Part shown: piece after piece, positions 18,565 to 26,442 of the stretch
How the letters are laid out: each line of letters begins with the position of its first letter
Position numbering within the stretch: position 1 is the first letter of the stretch
The notes under the pieces: generated by a model
What the model saw: the letters and a program-made list of their open reading frames with translations, nothing else
What the model was told of the DNA's origin: nothing
Databases searched by the model: none
Position numbers and translations under genes: made by a program
DNA from: a virus
Reading direction: 5' to 3' (one strand)
DNA length: 26,520 nt
Virus record (IMG/VR): IMGVR_UViG_3300031227_000348
Coordinates: 1-26,520 of that record

Positions 18565-18628
18565 AAATTATTACAAAAAAATGTAGCATCCAGATATTTA
18601 TATGTAAAGACGAAAGGAGATTTACAAT

Positions 18629-19654
18629 ATGGAAGAAATTAAAATGTTGCAGTATAACCTATTACTTGATAGGAAAATATCAAAAAATAATCATAATGAA
18701 TATGTTGTGTGCCCAACTTGTAAGAAAAATATTACTTTTAACGGATGTACTTCACATTCAAAAATACATTCAGACATATTAATTGCAAAGAAAGCATTTA
18801 TAAAAAACAAATATTTATTTCAAAATTATTGTTTTTGTGGAAATGAAATATTTGTTCCCGAAAATATTAAAGATGCTAGACGAAAACATACTCATTTTTG
18901 TTCATCAGAATGTTATAATATAGCAAAAAATAAAGTTAAAAATTATTACAAAAAACAGCAAATGAAAAAAAAGTGTATAATTTGTGGTAAAGCATTCAAT
19001 GCTAATCATAAAGACACTAAAACATGTTCATATAATTGTTGAATAAAATTATTATCAATAAAAACAAAAAATGTATGAAATAATAGAACTGATATTGAAA
19101 TTTCAGAAAAAATTTCTTCCGGATCATTGGGTAAAAAAGGATGCAAAGCGTGAAACAAAGGTCTTACAGGAAATGACTATATGAAACATTACATAGATGA
19201 GAATGGAAACAATAGTTTTTATGAAGCATTATCAAAAAATGACAAATGGTTTAGAAAAACAAGTATTGAAAAAAAATTTGAAGATTTATTGGAAAAATTA
19301 AATGCAAATTATCAATATAGTTTCTTTACACAGAATTCGCAATTTGATTTTTTAATTTCAACAAATAATTTCGTTTATATAATAGAGTTAGATGGAGATT
19401 ATTGACATAAATCAAGAAGATTATTTCCAAACGAAACTGACAGGGAAATGAAAAGATTAGAGGATAATCTTAAATCGAATAAAATAAAAAATATAATTAA
19501 TACTAAAAAAAACTGAATTGTATTGAGAATTTGAGAATACGATATAAATAACAACTTTGGTATTATTGAAGAATGAGTTAAAAAATTACTAAAAGAGGAA
19601 AAAAATGACGAAACAATATACGAAATTAAAAAGAATTACTCCAATTGAAGTTAA
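18629..19654 (+). CDS. Vsr-like homing endonuclease inside split intein 1
   Basis: A 341-residue protein with its own GAAAGGAG site, readable only with eight TGA as Trp (one TGG). The N-terminal half has three Cys-rich zinc-finger-like motifs (CPTCKK...HSKIH; YCFCGN...HFCSSEC; CIICGK...CSYNC). Next is a NUMOD-like SGSLGKKGCKAWNKG at ~165-177. From ~210 a Vsr/PD-(D/E)XK-like nuclease domain has FDFLI (D240), VYIIELDGDYWHKS (E253, D255, H260), a D271 helix and IVLRIWEYDI. It matches the endonuclease family described for fractured genes with split inteins (Dassa and co-workers, 2009). It would cut nrdJ alleles that lack the insertion. Its 3' end overlaps the start of the C-intein reading frame by 50 bases. 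Confidence 0.88.
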
Positions 19655-19739
19655 TAAATCATATGACTTTGCGGTTAAAGATAGTCACAGAATAATTGCC
19701 AGGAAAAAGAATACAAATATTGGCATTTATACATCAAAT
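19605..19739 (+). other. Split intein 1, C-terminal half (45 residues)
   Basis: It contains [16 protein letters not shown] (block F) and ends GIYTSN before extein Cys (TGT 19740). The penultimate residue is Ser, not the usual His, as in the DnaE split inteins, whose C-halves end in ASN. It is basic (10 Lys/Arg against 3 acidic), complementary to its acidic partner. Confidence 0.88.
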
Positions 19740-21407
19740 TGTTGACATCCCGATATCGAAGAATTTATTATAGCAAAACAAACGCAGGGAAGATTAACAA
19801 AATTTAATTTATCAGTAGGAATTACAAAGGGTTTTATGAACGCTGTTCAAAATAATGAAATGTGAGAATTAAAATTTCCAGATACTCAATTTGAAAAATA
19901 TAAATCTGAGTGAAATGGTGATTTAGAAGAGTGAGAAGTAAAAGGCTATCCAGTGAATGTTCACAAGAAAATTAAAGCCACAAAATTATGAGATATAATC
20001 ATGTTCTCTACATATAATAGAAATGAACCAGGAGTATTATTTTTAGACTTGGCAAATAAATTAAATACAATACCGAAAAGTGAAACATTACAAACCTCGA
20101 ATCCCTGCGTTACTGGAGATACTATAATTAGTACAGATAAGGGCGACATTACAATAGAAGAATTAATCAAGAATGGTATTAATAATTACAAAGCTTTGAC
20201 ATACAATACAAAAACCAATAAAACAGAATGAGAAAATATTGTTTGGGGAGATAAGACTAGAGATAACGCAGATATTATTCAAATTGAACTTGAAAATGGT
20301 AAAATTTTGAAACTTACGCCAGACCACAAGGTGTGAACTGAGAATAGAGGATATGTAAAGGCATCAAATTTGACAATACATGATGAATTAGTTACAAATA
20401 AAATGTCTCAAGAATATATTAAAAGAATGGAAGCAATTAAAAAAATAAAAATAAAAAAAATAAGTATAATTGAAAACGAAAATGTTTATGATATTACTAC
20501 AACTAAAAATCACAATTTTTTTGCAAACAACTTATGTGTTCATAATTGCGGGGAGGTGATTATGTCAACTGGCGTATGTAATTTAGGTTCATTAAATCTC
20601 GTAAAATTTATAAAAAAGAACAAATATACAAACGATATATATTTTGATTGAGAAATGTTTAGTGAAAATGTTGAAACTGCTGTAAGATTTCTTGATAATA
20701 TTAATGATATATCAACAACACCTTTGCCAGAATATGACAGATCTTTAAAAGATAAGAGGCGAATTGGTCTAGGAGTTATGGGACTTGGTTCGATACTACT
20801 GATGTTGAGATATCGTTATGGTTCAGAAAAAGCAAAAGAGTTTTGTGAAAAATTATGAAATTTAAAATCATCAACTGAAATTTTAACTTCGGCGAAACTT
20901 GGAAGAGAAAAAGGTTCATTTAATCTATTTAATAAAGATGATTATTTTAATACATATTGGTGAAATAATTTACAAATTAGTGAAGAAACAAAAAAGAAAA
21001 TTAAAGATGTTGCTTGTATGAGAAATAGTCATAGATCGGCGAATGCTCCCACGGGAAATTGTGTTAGGAAAAACACAAAAATTCAAACAAAAGATGATAT
21101 AAAATCAATTGCTCAAATCTTTAAGGAAAACAAAATTGACATATTAAAAGAAGAAAAAAATCAATTTTTTCTTCCAATAAAAACAATAGAGGTTAAAACT
21201 TTGAATGGATATAAAAAAATTATTGGACTTTATATAAATAATAATAATAAAGTATATTCCATTAAAACAAACAATAATAATAAAATTGAAGGAACAAACG
21301 AACATAAAGTCTTAGTTAAAATTGATAATAAAACAGCAAAATGAATTGAATTACAAAATTTAAAAGTAGGAGATAAAATTTTATTAGAAAAGGGACGCTC
21401 ACATTAA
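19605..21407 (+). CDS. nrdJ: NrdJ piece 2: C-intein 1, extein, cis-intein 2, extein, N-intein 3
   Basis: A 600-residue polypeptide with its own GAGG site. Residues 1-45 are C-intein 1. Residues 46-167 are NrdJ ([46 protein letters not shown]) and 168-314 an internal intein. Residues 315-485 are NrdJ again: [18 protein letters not shown] with the catalytic Cys and Glu of NPCGE and the second redox Cys, then GLGVMGLGS and [11 protein letters not shown]. Residues 486-600 are N-intein 3, ending at TAA 21405-21407. Eleven Trp codons are TGA and two TGG. The piece must splice at both ends and in the middle to contribute to an active enzyme, so the three reductase cysteines come from two different translation products. 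Confidence 0.92.
20106..20546 (+). other. Contiguous mini-intein 2 in NrdJ (147 residues)
   Basis: It begins at Cys (TGC 20106) after TLQTSNP and ends LCVHN before extein Cys (TGC 20547). Blocks are visible: [20 protein letters not shown] (A), [20 protein letters not shown] (B, with TPDH) and [17 protein letters not shown] (F). It has no endonuclease. Removal restores NPCGEV, so the insertion lies exactly in front of the catalytic cysteine. One TGG and two TGA codons occur in it. Confidence 0.92.
21060..21404 (+). other. Split intein 3, N-terminal half (115 residues)
   Basis: It begins at Cys (TGT 21060) after ANAPTGN and ends at a TAA. Block A is [20 protein letters not shown], and block B-like sequence is [14 protein letters not shown]. 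It is basic (24 Lys/Arg against 13 acidic, net about +11), whereas its partner at 22458-22598 is acidic, the reverse of split intein 1. Confidence 0.88.
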
Positions 21408-21446
21408 TATTTATACACATAAAAAAATTAAAGGTAGGTGCTTTGA

Positions 21447-22457
21447 GTGAAAAAGAAAAGAGGAAAGTACAGAAGTTATAAAATGAGAATATATGAGGAA
21501 AACTCAAAAGAAGTTGCCGATAAATTATGACAAGATTATTTGTCAAAAATATCTCAAAATTTAAATGGTTTTATAAAAAGATATGGTGAAGAATTGGGCA
21601 AAAAAAAATATAATTCATTTATTGAGAAGTCTAAACATACAAAGGCTAAATACATTAAGAAATATGGTGAAATTTTGGGTAGTAAAAAATGAAACGCTTA
21701 CATTCAAAAGAAAAAAGAAACATCTAAAAGAAGTATTGAATATTGATTAAAAAAATATGATGACGATTATGAATTGGCAAAAATTGCTCAATCAAATCAT
21801 CAAAAAAGAGATATAGACTTCTTTATTAAAAAATATGATAAAGAACTTGGTGAACAAAAATATAATCATAAGATAGAAAAACAAAGAAAATCAATAAATG
21901 AGCATTACAAGCTTCCCGGCGCCAAAAAAGCTCATGCGGTATCTATAAAAAAAATGATAAAGAAATATGGTAAAGAACTTGGTGAACAAAAATATAAAGA
22001 ATATTTATTAAAAACATAACCAAGTATAATTTGAAAGCGATCATCTGTTTCAAATGTTTCGCAAAAATTTTGTAAAATGCTTGAAAATAATATTAATAAA
22101 GAAACAAAACAATATATAAAATATGCAACAAAAAATGATGAATGATGGATTTATGACTCTAATAACAAAAGATATTTTTTTTATGATTTCACAATAATTA
22201 AACATGATAATAAAAAGATAATAGAATTTAATGGAGATTTTTGACATGCAAATCCAAATATTTATACCGAAAATTGAAACCATAAAGTATTAAACACAAC
22301 GGCAAAAAATTTATGAAAAAAAGATGAATATAAGCATAATTTAGCTCGAAAAAATGGTTTTGATATATTAATTATATGAGAAAAAGAATGAAGAGATAAT
22401 AAAGAAGACGTTATTAAAAAAAGTATGAATTTTATAAATAATATTAAGGAGAAATAA
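21447..22457 (+). pseudogene. Vsr-like homing endonuclease inside split intein 3, cut by in-frame TAA
   Basis: One reading frame runs from GTG 21447 to TAA 22455-22457, broken only by TAA 22017-22019. The part before (190 residues) holds about five repeats of the type IKKYGEELGEQKY (near 21570, 21655, 21745, 21820 and 21955), a DNA-binding array style known in phage endonucleases. The part after holds the nuclease domain: KKIIEFNGDFWHANP, then NLARKNGFDILIIWEKEWRD, the same Vsr-like core as the 18629 gene. Ten TGA and one TGG are used. A fresh start at ATG 22077 could still express the nuclease domain alone, but without a ribosome-binding site. I read this as recent decay by a nonsense mutation; a sequencing error is the alternative. 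The final stop abuts the ATG of nrdJ piece 3 (TAAATG). Confidence 0.75.
21839..21997 (+). repeat. Two 27-base direct repeats in the second endonuclease
   Basis: Bases 21839-21865 and 21971-21997 are identical, 132 bases (44 codons) apart, and encode the same KELGEQKY unit. They reflect the tandem protein repeat and would favour recombination or slippage in this decaying gene. Confidence 0.85.
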
Positions 22458-22598
22458 ATGGAAATTATAAATATTGAAAATTTAGATCTAATTGAAGAAG
22501 AAATTCAATCAATTAAATTAATTAAAGATGATACATACGATATAGAAGTTGAGGATGTTCATCATTACATTTTAAGTAATGGAATTATATCACATAAT
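22458..22598 (+). other. Split intein 3, C-terminal half (47 residues)
   Basis: It contains DDTYDIEVEDVHHYILSNG (block F) and ends GIISHN before extein Thr (ACA 22599). It is acidic: 12 Asp/Glu against 2 Lys, net about -10, complementary to basic N-intein 3 and opposite in sign to C-intein 1. Confidence 0.9.
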
Positions 22599-23735
22599 AC
22601 AGGAATTTATGCTGGCATAGTATCTGGTGGTATCGAACCTGTATTTATGAAGCAATATACACGTTGATCAATTGTTGTGGATAATGATAAAAGAAAATTG
22701 CTAGAGAAAGGTATAAAATTTCCTGATACATCATTACAAGAATGATTTGAAACTGATGTTTTTAAATTTAGTAAACGTGGTGATGAACAGATTTTAAGAG
22801 CAACGATTGATGATACAAATTATGAAATTGATAAAAATAGAGGATTGATAAAGGCAACTGATGTAATTGATTATGGTTATAAATGACTAAAGGATAACTT
22901 ATCAGAGGAAGAGTTTGAAGCATTGGATGAATATACTTTAGGAACTACAACGACATTAACGGTAGATGAACATATTGATATTTTAAATATCGTAAGTCAC
23001 TATACTGATATGAACTCTAGCAAAACGGTAAATTTGCCAAATGATTACCCATATAATGATTTCAAAAAATTATATATGAATGGATGAGAAAATAACATAA
23101 AAGGCTTGACGACATATAGAGCAGGTACTATGACTGCTGTATTAGAAGAAAAGAAAGAAATTGTAAAATATCAAACTGAATTGGAGAAAATGTTTATAGC
23201 TGCCAATGGTAATGTTATTGAAGAAAATGTAAAAATTCCAACGGAATACTTTTCCAAAGGATATGTTATAAAAGATAGAAATAAGAAAAAATGATATTTT
23301 AATGTTGCTTTCGCTGATAGTTCATGTAAGAAACCATTTGCTTTATTTATTACAACAAATGGAAGAACAAGAGGCGAAGTTGCTGATAATGTTATAGAAA
23401 CCATGGAAGTTCTGCTTAGGAAAAATAAAATCAGTGAAATTTTAATTGATAGACAAAAAGAAAAATGTGCAAATGAGAGCAATATAAACAAAGTTGCAAG
23501 GTCTATCAGTATGGCACTAAGACATAATATATCTATAGTTGATATTGTTAACGTATTGGATACTTGCCATGATGGGTTTGCCACTGTATTGTTTGCAACT
23601 AAGAAAATTTTAAGCAAATTTATACAAGATGGAGCAAAAATAAAAGGAGAAAAATGCCCTAATTGCGATAGGCGGACTTTGATTTACCAAGAGGGCTGTG
23701 TGATGTGCAGTAATTGTTCGTGAACTAAATGTTAA
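22458..23735 (+). CDS. nrdJ: NrdJ piece 3: C-intein 3 + C-terminal reductase
   Basis: A 425-residue polypeptide with AAGGAG before ATG 22458. Residues 1-47 are C-intein 3. Residues 48-425 start TGIYAGIVSGGIEPVFMKQY, which continues the SAPTGT-type motif broken in piece 2 (APTGN-TGIYAG). They include NLPNDYPYNDFKKLYMNGW and GLTTYRAGTMTAVLEE, and end with a zinc ribbon (CPNCDRR...GCVMCSNCSWTKC), as usual for class II reductases. All six Trp codons are TGA; the one near the C-terminus would remove the last three residues in the standard code. The three exteins add up to about 854 residues. The stop overlaps the start of a 39-residue frame. Confidence 0.93.
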
Positions 23736-23848
23736 ATTTATCAATTAATACACTTTTTACGCCATGTGGTGAATTTTTGTATTATATTGACGAGAAAGAA
23801 CATACTCTTGATTTTTGAACAGTAAATGAAATAATAGAAGAGAGATAA
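23729..23848 (+). CDS. Small hypothetical protein (39 residues)
   Basis: ATG 23729 overlaps the nrdJ stop (ATGTTAA), suggesting re-initiation. It reads MLNLSINTLFTPCGEFLYYI, then DEKEHTLDFW (TGA) and a helix end, stopping at TAA 23846-23848. No family recognised. It depends on TGA being sense. Confidence 0.45.
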
Positions 23849-23902
23849 ATAAGAATGTCAATTCTTGCCGAACTTTAACAATATTGACAGTAATTATTCT
23901 TC

Positions 23903-23930
23903 TTGACAAATTATCAGAAATAATTATAGT
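23903..23930 (+). promoter_or_regulatory. Sigma70-type promoter candidate
   Basis: TTGACA at 23903-23908 and TATAGT at 23925-23930 with a 16-base spacer, in a 109-base gap before a run of small genes. A second TTGACA lies at 23884-23889. A small hairpin (AAGAAT/ATTCTT, 23851-23866) stands upstream but has no T run. Confidence 0.55.
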
Positions 23931-23957
23931 TGTGTATAAAGTAATGGAGAAGACAAA

Positions 23958-24065
23958 ATGATAATAGTTTTTGCAGGATTTTTAATAGGATTGTTAATAA
24001 TTGGACTTATAGTTACATTGAAAGCAATGTTTTTTAACAAACGATATACAAAAAGAAGGAGATAA
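23958..24065 (+). CDS. Small single-pass membrane protein (35 residues)
   Basis: Starts MIIVFAGFLIGLLIIGLIVT, one hydrophobic helix, followed by a basic end (KRYTKRRR) that would stay in the cytoplasm. Preceded by GGAGAAG; the stop at 24063-24065 is one base before the next ATG. Function unknown; too small and too simple to call a holin or spanin. Confidence 0.6.
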   Translation: MIIVFAGFLIGLLIIGLIVTLKAMFFNKRYTKRRR

Positions 24066-24066
24066 T

Positions 24067-24456
24067 ATGGAGTTTAGAGACTTTTACGAGGCATATTGGT
24101 GGTTATATGAACATCCAATATTTCAATACGAATATGATATTACAATAATAAATGAAAATGTGATGAATTCATTTTTTGACCAAGCCCTTGATGTTGACGT
24201 TGTAAAGGTAAATCCTGTAAATCATACTATAGAAGATAATGAATCTCTCAACACAAAAACGCAAGTTTGGATTGAAGTAGGCGGCGAGTATGAGCAGAAA
24301 TATCATTGTTGTCAAATGCACGTTTGGTATTTAGATACCGGAGGTGATACATACGAAGAGGCAATATTAAATCTTGCAAATTTAGTATGGAAATATTACG
24401 GAAACACTGACGAACTTATAGTTAGTCCGTATGATGAGGAAGATGATGATGAATAA
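24067..24456 (+). CDS. Hypothetical acidic protein
   Basis: A 129-residue soluble protein behind AAGGAG. It starts MEFRDFYEAYWWLYEHPIFQ, has TQVWIEVGGEYEQKYHCCQM in the middle and ends in the acidic YDEEDDDE. All five Trp codons are TGG and none TGA, the opposite of nrdJ just upstream. No family recognised. Confidence 0.6.
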   Translation: MEFRDFYEAYWWLYEHPIFQYEYDITIINENVMNSFFDQALDVDVVKVNPVNHTIEDNESLNTKTQVWIEVGGEYEQKYHCCQMHVWYLDTGGDTYEEAILNLANLVWKYYGNTDELIVSPYDEEDDDE

Positions 24457-24682
24457 TTTTATAATATATGGCATATTGGTTGCTCTTGTTCTTGGGTTTA
24501 TATTTGGAGTTCTTTTGTTGATACAAAATATTAAATTTTTAAAAAAATTAACACCAAAACTTTATCAGCCTGAAATTGATATTAGAAATAGAATACTTGC
24601 TCTGGGATGTAGTTTATTAGGATCGATATTGTTAATAGCGTTGTATACATACACTCTTATATTTTTTACTAAGGCGACATAA
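24449..24682 (+). CDS. Two-helix membrane protein
   Basis: I chose ATG 24449, which has GAGGAAG 6-8 bases upstream and overlaps the preceding stop; in-frame ATGs at 24431-24446 are alternatives. The 77-residue protein has hydrophobic helices at about 4-25 (IIYGILVALVLGFIFGVLLL) and 52-74 (LALGCSLLGSILLIALYTYT) with a basic loop (KFLKKLTPK). The size and two helices would fit a holin-like or other small phage membrane protein, but there is no lysin gene nearby to support that. Confidence 0.55.
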   Translation: MNNFIIYGILVALVLGFIFGVLLLIQNIKFLKKLTPKLYQPEIDIRNRILALGCSLLGSILLIALYTYTLIFFTKAT

Positions 24683-25462
24683 ATGGAAGAAAATATAATT
24701 TACAATGAAGATTGTAAAGAAACATTTGATAGAATTTCAGACAAAGCTATTGATGGCATAATTACATCGCCTCCATACAATATTAATACGGAGAGAAGTG
24801 ATTGTTATTATAACAATGGTTACTCTGAGCTCGATAAGTTAAGCGAGGATGATTATTTAAAAATTAGAGTTAATGAGTTCAAAGAGTTTTCAAGAATAAT
24901 AAAAGACAGAGGTGTAATTTGTTATAACATATCTTATGCGAAAGAAAACCCAATTTTACCAACTCTATTAGTTTCAAGAATTCATGAAGAGACCGATCTA
25001 ACTGTTGCTGATATTATTTGTTGGAAGAAAAATACGGCAATGCCATTTCAAACATCTCCGACCAAATTAAGCAGAATTACAGAGTTAATATACATTTTTG
25101 TTAAGAAAGAAAATTTACATAAATTCAAAACAAACAAGAAGATAAGTAAGATAAACAAAAGAACTGGACAAAAATTTTATAAAAATTATACAAATTACAT
25201 TGAAGCTAAAAATAATGATGGTTATAAATGTAATTTGAAAGCATCATATTCACAAGATTTAGTGAATCAACTTATAAATATTTATTTCGCAAAGGGAAGT
25301 TTAATATACGATCCTTTTACTGGTATTGGAACTACACAATTAAGTTGTATTAAAAATGATTGCAATTACATTGGTAGTGAGTTATTAAAAGAGCATTATG
25401 ATAATGCGATTGAAAGAATGAAAAAAATAAAAAATGATAATGGAGAGCAATATGCAGATTAA
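24683..25462 (+). CDS. DNA methyltransferase (adenine-N6 or cytosine-N4), beta-type
   Basis: A 259-residue protein whose ATG directly follows the previous TAA. ITSPPYNINTE (28-33 TSPPYN) is the catalytic motif IV of amino-methyltransferases, and LIYDPFTGIGTTQLSC (DPFTGIGTT at 210-218) is the S-adenosylmethionine motif I. Motif IV before motif I is the beta-class order. The central region (KKISKINKRTGQKFYKNYTN) is the basic target-recognition part. No restriction endonuclease gene is visible beside it, so it is an orphan modifier that could protect phage DNA from host restriction. One TGG and no TGA. Confidence 0.88.
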   Translation: MEENIIYNEDCKETFDRISDKAIDGIITSPPYNINTERSDCYYNNGYSELDKLSEDDYLKIRVNEFKEFSRIIKDRGVICYNISYAKENPILPTLLVSRIHEETDLTVADIICWKKNTAMPFQTSPTKLSRITELIYIFVKKENLHKFKTNKKISKINKRTGQKFYKNYTNYIEAKNNDGYKCNLKASYSQDLVNQLINIYFAKGSLIYDPFTGIGTTQLSCIKNDCNYIGSELLKEHYDNAIERMKKIKNDNGEQYAD

Positions 25463-25497
25463 CTTACAAAAAAAAGCCTAGTTGAAGATACGTTTTG

Positions 25498-25641
25498 TTG
25501 ATTTATCGAGGCGGAATTAGACTGGGCGGGCAACCGAAACCAATAAATGGCGAGACATTTTTTGATTGAGAATTAATATGAGAATTACCAAACAGAAGAA
25601 AAACAAAACTTGGAGGTTATCAAGATGATAATAAACATTAA
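25498..25641 (+). CDS. Possible small protein in a GC-richer patch
   Basis: After the methyltransferase there is no ordinary gene until 25625. One frame stays open to TAA 25639-25641 and reads LIYRGGIRLGGQPKPINGET, then FFDWELIWELPNRRKTKLGG, with two TGA as Trp. Only TTG starts (25495, 25498) exist and there is no ribosome-binding site. Bases ~25505-25545 are unusually GC-rich for this window. It may be a real gene with a rare start, the tail of a decayed gene, or part of a structured RNA. Confidence 0.35.
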
Positions 25642-25861
25642 TGGAGAGAGACGAATCAATTATGATAATGTAATTGATGAACAAATTGTAGAAAGAAATA
25701 ACGGCTCAATCAAGGTAAAGTTTACCTTTGTAAATAGCAGTTTTACCGTACTACTTATGAGTGAAGAGCAATATGACGAATTTAAAATAAGAACGGCTAA
25801 TCCAACGCAAAATACAGTTATTGATGTAACTTGCTCGATTGTGCAATTACTGCGTAGCTAA
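25625..25861 (+). CDS. Small hypothetical protein (78 residues)
   Basis: GGAGG at 25612-25616 supports ATG 25625 rather than TTG 25610. The protein looks like a compact beta-rich domain (VERNNGSIKVKFTFVNSSFT, VLLMSEEQYDEFKIR) and has no Trp. No family recognised. Confidence 0.55.
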   Translation: MIININGERRINYDNVIDEQIVERNNGSIKVKFTFVNSSFTVLLMSEEQYDEFKIRTANPTQNTVIDVTCSIVQLLRS

Positions 25862-25879
25862 AAATAAATAAAAATAATT

Positions 25880-25907
25880 TGACAAATTTACACTATCCTA
25901 TATTGTT
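25880..25907 (+). promoter_or_regulatory. Promoter candidate before the 25937 gene
   Basis: TTGACA at 25880-25885, then TATTGT at 25902-25907 with a 16-base spacer, 30 bases before an ATG with CGGAGGA. The -35 is perfect, the -10 weak. Confidence 0.45.
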
Positions 25908-25936
25908 AGTTCTGAAAAGTAAAAACGGAGGATTAC

Positions 25937-26308
25937 ATGATTAATGAAAATTATGGTTTGAATGCAACGGTACAATTGAGTGAGGATAAGGATGCGAACG
26001 ACAAAAATCTTATTTTGATTGTATTTAAGGCAGAAGATGAGATTAATAATGACAAGAATTTTGAGGAGCATTCTTATTTAAGTAGAGGTGTTGATGAGAA
26101 TGTAATTTTCTCTCATGTCGTGAATTTCGACCCGGAAACAACTCTTTACAAAGAGCCGGGTAAAAAGACTTATGTTGTTATACTTAACACTCACATGTAT
26201 GTTGGAGAAGATGACGTAAAACATTGCTTTGAAGTTTATGCAAAGGCAATGGAAAATATGGAAAATTGGGTAGAAATCCCAGAACACGATAAAGACAATT
26301 TGCTGTAA
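25937..26308 (+). CDS. Hypothetical protein
   Basis: A 123-residue acidic protein behind GGAGGA, ending at TAA and followed by a terminator, so it is probably a single-gene transcript from the promoter at 25880. Contains NLILIVFKAEDEINND, TYVVILNTHMYVGEDDVKHC and a helical end. The single Trp is TGG. No family recognised. Confidence 0.6.
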   Translation: MINENYGLNATVQLSEDKDANDKNLILIVFKAEDEINNDKNFEEHSYLSRGVDENVIFSHVVNFDPETTLYKEPGKKTYVVILNTHMYVGEDDVKHCFEVYAKAMENMENWVEIPEHDKDNLL

Positions 26309-26324
26309 TTAATAATTACCCCTC

Positions 26325-26365
26325 AAAGCACGAACATTCACCCCTTGGTTCGTGCTTTATTTTTT
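26325..26365 (+). terminator. Rho-independent terminator
   Basis: AAAGCACGAAC (26325-26335) pairs perfectly over 11 bases with GTTCGTGCTTT (26348-26358), with a 12-base loop, followed by ATTTTTT. It lies 17 bases after the 25937 gene's stop. It is the clearest terminator in the window. Confidence 0.92.
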
Positions 26366-26389
26366 ATTAGAGATTTTTGCAGAAAAAAT

Positions 26390-26420
26390 TTGGCAAAAAG
26401 CACTCTACTATTATTATAGT
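26390..26420 (+). promoter_or_regulatory. Weak promoter candidate after the terminator
   Basis: TTGGCA at 26390-26395 and TATAGT at 26415-26420; the 19-base spacer is long. The -10 hexamer is identical to that at 23925, and it lies between a terminator and the last gene start, where a promoter is needed. Confidence 0.4.
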
Positions 26421-26442
26421 AATGTAAATAAAAGGAGATAAA

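Noticed and set aside
18565-19604. nrdJ as a frameshifted or decayed gene
   Set aside because: Each break is flanked by intact intein splice motifs (Cys start, Asn end) and each piece has its own ribosome-binding site; the exteins join without loss.
17695-23735. UGA read as glycine (table 25, as in Gracilibacteria)
   Set aside because: TGA codons fall at conserved Trp, not Gly, positions of ribonucleotide reductase, and TGG is also used at the same kind of site.
23851-23866. Hairpin AAGAAT/ATTCTT as terminator after nrdJ
   Set aside because: Only a 6-base stem and no T run follows.
24449-24682. Holin
   Set aside because: Two membrane helices fit, but no endolysin or spanin gene is nearby and the sequence shows no family-specific feature.
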